A DNA stretch of 64,000 bases from Desulfolutivibrio sulfoxidireducens. Lineage in GTDB: Bacteria; Desulfobacterota; Desulfovibrionia; Desulfovibrionales; Desulfovibrionaceae. Position 1 is the first letter of the stretch. Every line of letters starts with the position of its first letter. The translations under genes were made by a program, and so were the position numbers. The stretch covers positions 496,001 through 560,000 of the forward strand of contig NZ_CP045508.1 of the NCBI RefSeq assembly GCF_013376475.1, given 5' to 3'. Of the stretch, positions 7,896 through 16,525 are shown in pieces. The notes under the pieces are model-generated. The model ran no database searches, was not told the origin of the DNA, and worked only from the letters and a program-made list of their open reading frames with translations.

Positions 7896-8741
7896 ATGAA
7901 ACGCATTCTCGTCCTGGCGGCGGTCGTGGGCCTTGTGCTCGCGGCCCAGGCCGGGCTGGCCGGAAACAAGCAACTGATGACGGAAAAGATGGCCGAACAG
8001 GACCTCAAGCGCAACATCGTGGAGGCGGTCATCGGCTACAAGGTCAGAAGCGAAAGCCGCATGGGCCTGACCGAGGACCCCAGCTACAAGGCCGAGACCA
8101 AGGCCGCGGCGGTGATCAAGGGCATAAAAATCGACAAGATGATCTACGACAAGGACAAGGACATCGCCCTGTGCTTCGGCCACATCGAACTCGGCGACGT
8201 GGTCAACGTGGTGGGCGATCTGGTGCGTTTCAAGGGGGTCACGGTGGAGGGCTTCGGCTTCGGGACCATGACCGAGGCCGCGCGGCCGCCGCTCATGGCC
8301 CTGCGCGCGGCGGTGGTCAACGCCCACGACGAACTGGCCAAGCTTTTGGTGGGCGAGAAGATCTTGAGCCAAAGCACCATGGAGAACTTCATCCTGACCA
8401 AGGACGTCAACCGCTCCAAGGTCTGCGCGGCCATCTTCGGGGCCTACATCCCCAACCCGGGCCTAAATAGCCCCAACCGGGGCTGGGGCTGGGACGAGAC
8501 CGGCAACGCCTTTGTCAAACTCGAGGTGGACGCCAGAAAGGTCCGCGACGTGCTGGGCAACCTCATCATCTACAAGGGCCCGAACATCATCGAGGTCACC
8601 GGACGCGGCTCCCAGACCGACGACCTGTCCGGGGACACGCCGGGGAGCATGGTCCGCGACTCGGGGTCCAAGACCAAATATATGAGCATCGACGCCCCAA
8701 CGGCCCCTGCCGGCGGGGAGACGGCCCCCAAGACCCCGTAG
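7896..8741 (+). CDS. Exported LPP20/FlgT-N-like protein B2
   Basis: This 281-residue close paralogue of B1 has a signal peptide (cleavage near AQAGLAG) and the same two-half layout (AAAVIKGIKIDKMIYDKDKD, LSQSTMENFILTKDVNR). A stretch of 107 bases (8346-8452) is identical to 6500-6606 in B1, and flanking stretches are nearly so. That points to recent duplication or gene conversion. The 152-base gap before it (7744-7895) holds no gene and ends in a good ribosome site (AAGGAG), so it may have its own promoter. It is the last gene of the cluster. Confidence 0.7.
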   Translation: MKRILVLAAVVGLVLAAQAGLAGNKQLMTEKMAEQDLKRNIVEAVIGYKVRSESRMGLTEDPSYKAETKAAAVIKGIKIDKMIYDKDKDIALCFGHIELGDVVNVVGDLVRFKGVTVEGFGFGTMTEAARPPLMALRAAVVNAHDELAKLLVGEKILSQSTMENFILTKDVNRSKVCAAIFGAYIPNPGLNSPNRGWGWDETGNAFVKLEVDARKVRDVLGNLIIYKGPNIIEVTGRGSQTDDLSGDTPGSMVRDSGSKTKYMSIDAPTAPAGGETAPKTP

Positions 8742-8795
8742 CCTCGGCGTGAACCGGCATGGAAACGGGCCGTCTCCGGATTCGGGGCCGGCCCG

Positions 8796-9473
8796 TCATG
8801 TTTTGGTGAAACGCACGGCATGCTTGAAGCGCCGGGCGGGGTCGCCTCCCGGGGTGAGCATGCGCGCCTCCCAGTCGGGCAGGCGGGAGGCCACGTAATC
8901 CAGGAGGAAGAACCGGCCGTCGCGGACGAAATGCGTACCGTAGATTCGCGGCAGCCCGAATTCGTCGCGGGGGTCCAGGTCGCGGCAGGCATAGATCGGC
9001 CGCAGGGTGAAGAGCATTTCTTTCGCCGCGAACCGGGCCGCGGCGGCAAGGACCGCGTCCAGGCGGCCCTTGACGATGGTCCCCCGGCCGATGAAGTCCA
9101 CGAGCAGGACCATGTCGAAGGGGGTTTCCGGCGTCTCGGCGGTGAAATCGGCCACCCGGAAGCGCACGTTGGCCAGACCCTGCATGTCGGCCAGAATCCC
9201 GGCGCCCTCGACCACCAGGGGGTCCACGTCCAGGCCCTCGACCATGGTCGCGCCGTCCCGGGCGGCCATGAAGGAGAAATAGCCCAGGTTGCAGCCCATG
9301 TCGCACACGGTCTTGCCGGAAAACGACACCCCCTGGAGATACTCGGACAGCCCGTCCTCGCCGATGCCCGATCCCTTGGCCAGAAGCCGGCCATTGGCGT
9401 CGCGCACGGGTCGCCAGACCACCCCGTCGTCGAGCTCCTCCAGGATGGCCAGAAGTCGTTGCCCTCGGTCCAT
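8796..9473 (-). CDS. Class I SAM-dependent methyltransferase
   Basis: This 225-residue protein has a clear SAM-binding motif I (VCDMGCNLGYFSFMAA, about residues 50-65) and an acidic motif II (VEGLDVDP). Motif IV lies at PFDMVLLVDF. The pattern resembles the CmoB/DUF1698 type. The substrate is not evident. I start it at MDRGQ because the open frame upstream of this ATG reads as intergenic (9474-9808, no gene seen apart from a palindrome). It converges on the exported-protein cluster and is divergent from the acyltransferase gene at 9809. Confidence 0.75.
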   Translation of the reverse strand: MDRGQRLLAILEELDDGVVWRPVRDANGRLLAKGSGIGEDGLSEYLQGVSFSGKTVCDMGCNLGYFSFMAARDGATMVEGLDVDPLVVEGAGILADMQGLANVRFRVADFTAETPETPFDMVLLVDFIGRGTIVKGRLDAVLAAAARFAAKEMLFTLRPIYACRDLDPRDEFGLPRIYGTHFVRDGRFFLLDYVASRLPDWEARMLTPGGDPARRFKHAVRFTKT

Positions 9474-9750
9474 TTTCGCCCCGCCGGACGCCGCCGATTC
9501 CCGGCCGTCCCTGTTTGTGTCCGGGCGCGCCGCCTCCGGGCCCAAGCCCGCCCGGGCGCGCCCCGGCCGCGGGGTGTTCCCGGGCCTGGCCATGCATATC
9601 CCGAAGGGGCGAAAATCCAAAGCGGGAACATGCCCAGCGGACAAGGTGGCCTCCCCGACGCCGAGGCGGCGCTTGCGGGGCCGGCCGGTTCCTCCGAGGC
9701 CCGGGAGTTGTCAAAACCGCCCCGCTTGGGTAAGAGCGGTCACCGCGACA

Positions 9751-9768
9751 CGATACCGTGCGGTATCG
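9751..9768. promoter_or_regulatory. Perfect palindrome upstream of the MBOAT gene
   Basis: CGATACCG-TG-CGGTATCG has two 8-base arms around a 2-base centre, 41 bases before the ATG at 9809. It could be a dimeric regulator's operator. No matching second site was noticed in the window. Confidence 0.4.
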
Positions 9769-9808
9769 CGCCGCCAAACCCCCAACCATCCGGCCCACAT
9801 CATCCATT

Positions 9809-11260
9809 ATGGTATTTAGCTCCGCCGCCTTTCTCTTTTATTTCCTGCCGCTGGTCCTGGCCGGCTATTTCCTCCTGGTCTCCCACAGCAGGGCGCGCAA
9901 CTGGCTGCTTCTGGCGGCCAGCCTGTTTTTCTACGCCTGGGGCGAGGGCGAGTTCGTGGCCATCATGCTGGTGTCCATCGTGGCCAATTATTTTTTCGGC
10001 ATCTGGGTCTATCGGGAGCACCAGCGGTCGGAGTCCAAGCTCGCGATCTCCTGCGCCATCGCCTTCAATATCATCCTTCTGATCATCTTCAAATATACCA
10101 ACTTCATCGTGGACAACATAAACGGGTTCACGGCGGAGTTCGGGATTGACCCTGTCATCATCGGGAAGGTGCATCTGCCCATCGGCATATCCTTCTTTAC
10201 CTTCCACTGCATCTCCTACATCATGGACATCTATCGGCGGCAGACCCCGCCGCAGATGTCGCTTCCCAACACGGCCCTGTATATTTCGCTTTTTCCGCAA
10301 CTGGTGGCCGGCCCCATCGTGCGCTACAAGGACATCGCCGGACAGCTCATAAGCCGCCACGTGGACATGGGGCGTTTTTCCAGGGGGGTGCAGCGGTTCG
10401 TGGCTGGCCTGGGCAAGAAGGTCCTGGTGGCCAACGTGGTGGCCCTGCCGGCGGACAAGATCTTCAGCATCCCCCCGGAGCAGCTTACGGCCCCGGTGGC
10501 CTGGCTGGGCATCCTGTGCTATACTTTGCAGATATATTTCGATTTTTCAGGCTATTCGGACATGGCCATCGGCCTGGCCAACATGTTCGGCTTCAAGTTC
10601 ATGGAGAATTTCAATTATCCCTATATCTCCAGGTCGCTACGCGAGTTCTGGCGACGCTGGCACATCTCCCTGTCCACCTGGTTTCGGGACTACCTGTACA
10701 TCCCTCTGGGCGGCAACCGGTGCGGCCCCGGCCGGGTGCGGCTGAACCTGGTGATCGTCTTTTTCCTGACGGGCCTGTGGCACGGCGCGAGCTGGAATTT
10801 CATCTTCTGGGGTCTTTTCCACGGGGCCTTCCTGGTGGCCGAGCGCGGCCGCTTCGGAAAGCTCCTGGACGAGGGGCCACGGATTTTTGGCCACGCCTAC
10901 GCGATTGTGGTGTTCATGGTCGGCTGGGTCTTTTTCCGGGCCGCCGACCTGACCACGGCCGTCGGCTACCTCCAGGCCATGTTCGGATTCGGGACCGGAT
11001 CGGGCATGGAATGGTACGTGGGGCTTTTCGTGACCCCAAAGCTCATCCTGGTGTTGTGCCTGGGCGTGGTCGGCGTGACCCCGGTCATCCCCTGGATCAA
11101 GGCCAGGCGGGAGAGACTTTTGGCCAACCGGCGCACGGCGGCCCTGGATGACGGCCTGGAGGCCGTGGCCAGTCTGGTCCTGACCCCGGCCATCTTTGTC
11201 CTGTGCGCCATGTCCCTGGCCAGCGGGACCCACAACCCGTTCATTTATTTCCAGTTCTAG
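9809..11260 (+). CDS. MBOAT O-acyltransferase (AlgI/DltB family)
   Basis: This 483-residue polytopic membrane protein starts at MVFSSAAFLFYFLP, typical of AlgI-type proteins. It has roughly ten membrane segments. The conserved SLREFWRRWHISLSTWFRDY block near residue 280 and the catalytic histidine region GLWHGASWNF near residue 330 are present. These proteins pass acyl (usually acetyl) groups across the membrane to a periplasmic acceptor. With the AlgJ/X-like gene that follows, it should O-acetylate an exported polysaccharide. No polymer synthesis genes are in the window, so the substrate is unknown. Confidence 0.9.
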   Translation: MVFSSAAFLFYFLPLVLAGYFLLVSHSRARNWLLLAASLFFYAWGEGEFVAIMLVSIVANYFFGIWVYREHQRSESKLAISCAIAFNIILLIIFKYTNFIVDNINGFTAEFGIDPVIIGKVHLPIGISFFTFHCISYIMDIYRRQTPPQMSLPNTALYISLFPQLVAGPIVRYKDIAGQLISRHVDMGRFSRGVQRFVAGLGKKVLVANVVALPADKIFSIPPEQLTAPVAWLGILCYTLQIYFDFSGYSDMAIGLANMFGFKFMENFNYPYISRSLREFWRRWHISLSTWFRDYLYIPLGGNRCGPGRVRLNLVIVFFLTGLWHGASWNFIFWGLFHGAFLVAERGRFGKLLDEGPRIFGHAYAIVVFMVGWVFFRAADLTTAVGYLQAMFGFGTGSGMEWYVGLFVTPKLILVLCLGVVGVTPVIPWIKARRERLLANRRTAALDDGLEAVASLVLTPAIFVLCAMSLASGTHNPFIYFQF

Positions 11261-11312
11261 GTTCCTTTTACGGAAAGGCAGACATGGCTTCCCGCCGCAG
11301 CCACACCAGTCC

Positions 11313-12491
11313 ATGACCGTGCCCGCCGCCTCGGCCCGAAGAAGGGCCATTCACCTGCTTGGCGTGCTCCTCTTCGTCGTGCTCGTCTGTCTGCCCGCGG
11401 CCGACGGTTTTTTTCACCTGTCCCCGCCGGTCAACCTCATGGAGCCCGATCCCGGCCCGCCTCCGGCCCTGTCCCTGAATCCGACGACCTGGGAGGCGGG
11501 GTTCAGGACGCTTCGCAAGGGCTATCTGGAACGCGCCTTCGGGTTCCGCAAACTCCTGGTGCGCTCCGAGAACGCCATGGACATCTTCTGGCTCGATTCG
11601 TCCAGCGAGGACCATCCGGTCCTGGCCGGGCGCGACCAGTGGCTGTTTCTGGCCCGGGAAAACCATGAGACGAACGTGGTCGAGGACTACCGGTCATTTC
11701 GTCTCTTTTCGCCTGGAGAGCTCGCCGCCTGGGTCGCGGAATTCACGGCCCGGCGCGACTGGCTGGCGGGCCTGGGCATCCGCTATCTGGTCGTGGTCGC
11801 GCCGAACAAGCACGGCATCTATCCGGAAAAGCTCCCGGAACGCCTGCGCCGGGCCGGCCCCGTCTCCCGGACCGACCAGCTCGTGGCCGCCCTGCGGCAG
11901 GCGCGGGTGGATGTCGTCGACCTGCGGCCGATCCTGCTCGAAGTAAAAAAGACCCGGCAGGCCTATTATCGCACGGACAGCCACTGGACGCCACACGGGG
12001 CCTATGCCGCCTATCTGGAGATCATGCGCGCCTTGTCGCGCCATTTCCCCCGGTTCGCGGACGAGGTCCGCCGCGACTACGACGCAACCCCCCTTGCGGG
12101 AAGCAAGGGCGGCCTTGCCCCCATGCTCGGCCTGGAGGATCTGTTTCCCGAGGAGAAATTCGTCTACGTTCCCCGGGGCGGATTTCGCTCGCACCCCCGG
12201 GACGACTCGCGGGCCGGCTCCCCGGAGGATTTCCAGCCCGCCGAGGTGCGCGAGAATCCCGACGCGACCCTGCCCCGGGCCGTGGTCTTCCGGGACTCCT
12301 TTTGCCATGAACTGATCCCCTTTTTGTCCGAGCACTTCTCCAGGGTGGTCTACCTGTGGCCCTTCCCCTCCAATCCCCGCCAGATGCGGCGGTTCGAGAG
12401 GGAGGTCGTCGAACGGGAACGGCCCCAGGTGGTGGTGGACGAGTTCGTGGAGCGCTATTTCACCCAGTTCCCCCCCGACGCCCCCCGCTGA
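11313..12491 (+). CDS. AlgJ/AlgX-like SGNH O-acetyltransferase
   Basis: This 392-residue protein has an N-terminal membrane anchor (LLGVLLFVVLVCLPAADGFF) and a periplasmic SGNH-type domain. Catalytic-triad candidates are Asp222 and His224 in YRTDSHWTPHG and Ser329 in FRDSFCHEL, matching the AlgJ/AlgX arrangement. The role inferred is final transfer of the acetyl group delivered by the MBOAT partner to a polysaccharide. It lies 52 bases after the MBOAT gene in the same direction. An earlier in-frame start overlapping that gene exists, but this ATG leaves a normal short cytoplasmic N-terminus. Confidence 0.85.
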   Translation: MTVPAASARRRAIHLLGVLLFVVLVCLPAADGFFHLSPPVNLMEPDPGPPPALSLNPTTWEAGFRTLRKGYLERAFGFRKLLVRSENAMDIFWLDSSSEDHPVLAGRDQWLFLARENHETNVVEDYRSFRLFSPGELAAWVAEFTARRDWLAGLGIRYLVVVAPNKHGIYPEKLPERLRRAGPVSRTDQLVAALRQARVDVVDLRPILLEVKKTRQAYYRTDSHWTPHGAYAAYLEIMRALSRHFPRFADEVRRDYDATPLAGSKGGLAPMLGLEDLFPEEKFVYVPRGGFRSHPRDDSRAGSPEDFQPAEVRENPDATLPRAVVFRDSFCHELIPFLSEHFSRVVYLWPFPSNPRQMRRFEREVVERERPQVVVDEFVERYFTQFPPDAPR

Positions 12492-12605
12492 CCGGCTCCC
12501 GGTTCCCGCCCGCTGAAGCCCTCTGGAATTCGTGCCGGGCCCGGCGTATGCTCGCGGCATTGCGAGCCCCGCCCCGCGACGCGACACTGGCGCAAAGACA
12601 AGGAC

Positions 12606-13247
12606 ATGGAACACATCCGGGCCTTTCTCGGCATCCCCCTGCCGGGCGCCTACCAGGACGGCCTGGCCGCGCTGGGGCCGCGACTTGCGGCCATCGCGCC
12701 GGCCAGGCTGGCGCTCACGCGTCCCGGGTCATGGCACCTGACCCTGAAATTTCTGGGCCACACCCCCCGGCGGGGGCCGACGGGCATCCAGGCCGTGGGC
12801 CAGGCCCTGGCGGGCGTCGTGTGGGAGGCGTTTGTCCTTTTGGGGGGCGGGGGCGGCTTTTTCCCGAACGCGGCCCGGCCCCGGGTGGTCTATGTGGGAC
12901 TTTCACGGGGGGCGCGGGATTGCCGGGAGTTGGCCGGGCGCGTCGAGGCGGCCCTGTCGGCCCTTGGCGTGCCGCCCGAGCCCCGGGCCTTCATCCCGCA
13001 CCTGACCGTGGCCAGGGTTCGGGATTTCCCGAAAGACCGGGGAGGGAAGGGCGGCTGGGACGAGGTGGCCGGGCGTCTGGCGCGGGCGGTGTGGCCGGAG
13101 TGCGTCGTGGACAGGTTCGTCCTGTACCAAAGCATTCTCGGCCCGCACGGTCCCCGCTACGAGGTCGTGGAGGAATTTCCGGCCCGGGGGGTGGCCCCGG
13201 GCGGCGGGCCGGCGAAGGGTGCGAATCGGGCCGGGTGTCCATCCTGA
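12606..13247 (+). CDS. thpR: RNA 2',3'-cyclic phosphodiesterase (2'-5' RNA ligase family)
   Basis: This 213-residue protein shows both HxTx signatures of the 2H phosphoesterase fold: HLTLKFLG near residue 43 and HLTVARVR near residue 137. The N-terminus (RAFLGIPLP) is also typical of ThpR. These enzymes open RNA 2',3'-cyclic phosphates. The length is slightly above the usual 180-190 because of a Gly-rich C-terminal tail. It stands alone on the plus strand, 115 bases after the AlgJ-like gene. Confidence 0.9.
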   Translation: MEHIRAFLGIPLPGAYQDGLAALGPRLAAIAPARLALTRPGSWHLTLKFLGHTPRRGPTGIQAVGQALAGVVWEAFVLLGGGGGFFPNAARPRVVYVGLSRGARDCRELAGRVEAALSALGVPPEPRAFIPHLTVARVRDFPKDRGGKGGWDEVAGRLARAVWPECVVDRFVLYQSILGPHGPRYEVVEEFPARGVAPGGGPAKGANRAGCPS

Positions 13248-13275
13248 CGCCCGGCCCGGGTCGATGCGTGAGGGG

Positions 13276-13770
13276 TTAGATGTAGTCGCCCCGGTTGAAC
13301 TTGATCTTCTCGGTCACGGCCATGACTTCGAGCTCGTTGACCAACGATCCCATGTCGGGGTTCTCCTGATCCATGCCGGGCCAGTCCTGCTTGAGCTTCT
13401 GAACGCCGCTTTCGATATGCTCAAGCACGCCGTAGGCCTGGCGCAACCCGCCTCCCTCCTCGCCGGATGCGAGTTGGTCGGCATAATTTTCCCATTCGGT
13501 CAGCAAGCTGTCCACGTTTTCCATGGCCGTGAGCTCTTTTTCGGTCAGGTCCGCGGCCGGGGACACTCCCTCGGCCTCGATCAGGGACGCGATCTCAAGC
13601 ATCCCGCCGTCGATGGGCGGGACGGCCGTCCGCGCCGTGTCCTGGGTTTCGGTTTCCTGGACTTCCCGGGCCAGAATGTCGTCGAAGCCCTCGACGCCCG
13701 AGGTTGTCCTGTTTCGTTCCTGGGACTCGGTCTGCTGGAGAGCGCTCGTGGTTTCCTGGGTTATCTTCAT
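13276..13770 (-). CDS. Acidic conserved-type hypothetical protein
   Basis: This 164-residue, strongly acidic, Glu/Gln/Thr-rich soluble protein has no signal peptide or membrane segment. The N-terminal 60 residues look disordered. The rest is helical (LTEKELTAMENVDSLLTEWE and YGVLEHIESGVQKLKQ). The ATG at 13770 has a GAGGTGAG ribosome site at the right distance; a GTG nine bases earlier does not. The family is not recognised. It is divergent from uspA across a 284-base gap (13771-14054), where I see no gene. Confidence 0.6.
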   Translation of the reverse strand: MKITQETTSALQQTESQERNRTTSGVEGFDDILAREVQETETQDTARTAVPPIDGGMLEIASLIEAEGVSPAADLTEKELTAMENVDSLLTEWENYADQLASGEEGGGLRQAYGVLEHIESGVQKLKQDWPGMDQENPDMGSLVNELEVMAVTEKIKFNRGDYI

Positions 13771-14054
13771 GGCCCTCACCTCGTTGCGACGTTTTGCCTT
13801 TTTCTAGCAAGTATCCTGCCAAGTCATATATGAAATACGTCTTTGAAATCATTGCTATTTAAAGAGGAGCAGGGGAATTATTTTCCCTTGGGCGGTCCGG
13901 ATCGGCATCCACGATCCAACTATAGGCTCTGGGACGCGGCTTGTCTATTTCCGGGGAAATGGGCATAACAAACTCGCCGCGTGACGTTCTTTTCGGCGGA
14001 CTTGGCGGGAACTTTACCCGCGCAGGCCCAGGAACGGGAAAAGGAGGCGGAATC

Positions 14055-14507
14055 ATGGCCGAGATCAATAAAATTTTATGCGCTGTGGATTTTTCCGAAC
14101 ACAGCCCCAGGGTGGCGGACTATGCCGCCGAACTGGCCCGGGGTTTCGGGGCCGAGGTGTTGTGCCTGTATGTGGCCCCGTCGCTCAGCGAATACCTGGG
14201 CTTCCATGTGCCCCCAAGCTCCATCGAGAACTTCGTGGGCGAGATCGTGGCCGGCGCGGACACCACCATGGAGGACTTCGTGGCCAAGCGTTTCGAAGGC
14301 GTGCCCTGCACCGGCAAGGTGCTCACCGGATACGCCGCCGAGGAGATCCTGGCCGCGATCACAAACGAAAAGGCCGACCTCCTGGTCATGGGCACCCACG
14401 GCCGCAAGGGCATCGACCGCATCCTGTTCGGTTCCGTGGCCGAGAAGGTGGTCAAGGCCGCCACCTGCCCGGTGCTGACCATCCGTCCCCTGCCGGCCGG
14501 GAAATGA
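14055..14507 (+). CDS. Universal stress protein (UspA family)
   Basis: This 150-residue single-domain Usp protein opens with KILCAVDFSEHS. The ATP-binding signature G-x2-G-x9-G-S/T is present near residue 110 in GTHGRKGIDRILFGSV, so it is probably of the nucleotide-binding class. The ATG at 14055 is preceded by AAGGAGG. No partner is obvious: the neighbours are a divergent hypothetical gene and hisC, 197 bases downstream. Confidence 0.9.
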   Translation: MAEINKILCAVDFSEHSPRVADYAAELARGFGAEVLCLYVAPSLSEYLGFHVPPSSIENFVGEIVAGADTTMEDFVAKRFEGVPCTGKVLTGYAAEEILAAITNEKADLLVMGTHGRKGIDRILFGSVAEKVVKAATCPVLTIRPLPAGK

Positions 14508-14704
14508 CCGCGCGGCCATCGTGCACCAGGCCCGGGCGGCGATCCGCCCCTGCCGGCAGGGAAACAGCCGGGGTCCGCATCGCGCGTCCAGGGCGGCGTG
14601 GATTCACCGGCCCATTTCCGAAGGCACGAGGCCCTTTACCCGCCGGGGCTTAGCGGATACCTTCGCCCCTCGTTTCACATCCATCCATGCGGGGGGCTTT
14701 TGCC

Positions 14705-15811
14705 ATGTCCGAAGAACCCTTTGTCCGGGACGAGGTGCGCGGGTTCACGCCCTATTCGCCCGGGCTGTCCATCGAGGAAATCAAGGAAAAATACGGCCTG
14801 GCCCGGGTCATCAAGCTGGCCAGCAACGAAAACCCCCTTGGCGTCTCGGCCCTGGTGGCCCGGGTGCTGTCGCGCAAGGCCGGGCTGGTCTTCCGCTATC
14901 CCCGTTCCGGAAATCCGGCCCTGGTTTCGGGCATCGCCCGGTCCTTCGGCCTGGACCCGGCCGGGGTGGTCACCGGCAACGGCTCGGACGAGATCATCGA
15001 CCTTCTGGTGCGGGTCACGGCCAAGCCGGGCCTGGACAATGTGGTGGCCTTCCGGCCGTGCTTCTCCATCTACGTCCACCAGACCCGCCTGTGCGGCGTC
15101 AGCCTGCGACAGGTCCCGCTCGGCCCGGACTTCCGGTTCGATTTCGAGGCCTTGCTTGCGGCCGTGGACGGGAACACGGCCCTGGTCTTCGTCACCAACC
15201 CGGACAATCCCTCGGGCTACGCCGTGCCGGCCGAACAACTGGCCGAGCTGGCCGGGAAACTGCCGCCAAGGGCCATCCTGGTGGTGGACGAGGCCTATGC
15301 CGATTTCGCCGATCCGGCCGGCGAGTACACCCTGTTGCCGCGTCTTTCGGAACTGCGAAACGTGGTCGTCCTGCGTACCTTCTCCAAGATGTACGGCCTG
15401 GCCGGACTGCGTTTGGGGTTCGGGGCCATGGCCGCGCCCCTGGCCGACTATGTGCGCCGGGTGCGCCTGCCTTTCAGCGTGAACCTTCTGGCCGAGGCCG
15501 CCGGGATGGCCGCCATGGAGGACGTCCATTTTCTGGCCGCCACCCGGGAGACCGTGCTTCGCGGCCGCGAATCCGTGTCCAGGGAGCTTTCCCGGCTGGG
15601 CTGCCGGGTTTTTCCGTCCATGGCCAACTTCCTGATGTTCGTGCCGCCGCGCCCGGCGGCGGAGGTCTTCGAGGAGTTGTTGCGCCGGGGGATCATCGTG
15701 CGCCCCCTGACCAGCTACGCTCTGCCGGACCTGCTGCGGGTGAGCCTTGGGGCCGACGAGGAAAACGCGGCCTTCCTGGCCGCCATGGAGGAGATCGTGG
15801 GCCATGCCTGA
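14705..15811 (+). CDS. hisC: Histidinol-phosphate aminotransferase
   Basis: This 368-residue PLP enzyme of aminotransferase class I/II has KLASNENPLGVS near the N-terminus and VVDEAYADF for cofactor contact. The Schiff-base lysine sits in RTFSKMYGLAGLRLGFG near residue 225. HisC converts imidazole-acetol phosphate and glutamate to histidinol phosphate in histidine synthesis. HisC-like proteins can also act on aromatic amino acids. The last codons overlap the start of cmk by 8 bases, so the two are translationally coupled. No other his genes are present. Confidence 0.9.
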   Translation: MSEEPFVRDEVRGFTPYSPGLSIEEIKEKYGLARVIKLASNENPLGVSALVARVLSRKAGLVFRYPRSGNPALVSGIARSFGLDPAGVVTGNGSDEIIDLLVRVTAKPGLDNVVAFRPCFSIYVHQTRLCGVSLRQVPLGPDFRFDFEALLAAVDGNTALVFVTNPDNPSGYAVPAEQLAELAGKLPPRAILVVDEAYADFADPAGEYTLLPRLSELRNVVVLRTFSKMYGLAGLRLGFGAMAAPLADYVRRVRLPFSVNLLAEAAGMAAMEDVHFLAATRETVLRGRESVSRELSRLGCRVFPSMANFLMFVPPRPAAEVFEELLRRGIIVRPLTSYALPDLLRVSLGADEENAAFLAAMEEIVGHA

Positions 15812-16487
15812 TAGCCGCCTGGTGGTGACCATCGACGGTCCGGCCGGGGCCGGCAAGACCACCCTGGCCAGACGCGTGGCGGCGGCCCTGGGCGTGGCCT
15901 ACCTGGACACCGGGGCCATGTTCCGGGTGGCGGCCCTGCGTCTGGGGCCGGACGCGCCGTCCTGGCCCGGCCCGGCCATCGGCGAGGCCCTGGCCGGGTT
16001 GTCCTTTTCCCTGCGCGGGGCCGGATCGGACACCGAGCTTCTGGCCTGCGGCGAGAGCGCCGGGGACGAGATCCGCACCGAGGCCGTGGGCTACCTGGCC
16101 TCGACCCTGGCCACCCTGCCGCGGGTCCGGGCCTTTTTGCGCCAGGCCCAGAAGGACCTGGGGCAACGCGGGTCCCTGGTGGCCGAGGGCCGGGACATGG
16201 GCACGGTGGTCTTTCCGGACGCGTCCCACAAGTTTTTCCTGGACGCCTCGCCCGAGGTGCGCGCGGCCCGGCGCACGGCCCAACTCGCGGCCATGGGCAA
16301 GCCCGCCGATCCGGATGAAATCCTGGCCGACATCCGCCGTCGCGACGAACAGGATCGGAATCGGGCCGAGGCCCCCCTGCGGCCGGCCCCGGACGCGGTG
16401 ATCATCGACACCTCGGCCCTTGACGTGGACGGGGTGTTCGCCGCGATCATGGATCATGTCGGCCAGGGCCGTCGCGCCCCGGCCTGA
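15804..16487 (+). CDS. cmk: Cytidylate kinase
   Basis: This 227-residue P-loop kinase phosphorylates CMP/dCMP to the diphosphates. The Walker A loop is GPAGAGKTT at residues 11-19. The CMP-binding AYLDTGAMFR and the GRDMGTVVFPDASHKFFLDA segment with the lid arginines fit Cmk. The ATG overlaps the end of hisC, and a DedA gene follows 38 bases later. Confidence 0.93.
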   Translation: MPDSRLVVTIDGPAGAGKTTLARRVAAALGVAYLDTGAMFRVAALRLGPDAPSWPGPAIGEALAGLSFSLRGAGSDTELLACGESAGDEIRTEAVGYLASTLATLPRVRAFLRQAQKDLGQRGSLVAEGRDMGTVVFPDASHKFFLDASPEVRAARRTAQLAAMGKPADPDEILADIRRRDEQDRNRAEAPLRPAPDAVIIDTSALDVDGVFAAIMDHVGQGRRAPA

Positions 16488-16525
16488 GCGGGCGCGTCGT
16501 GGCAAGGGCTTTGGCTGGAGGGGCG

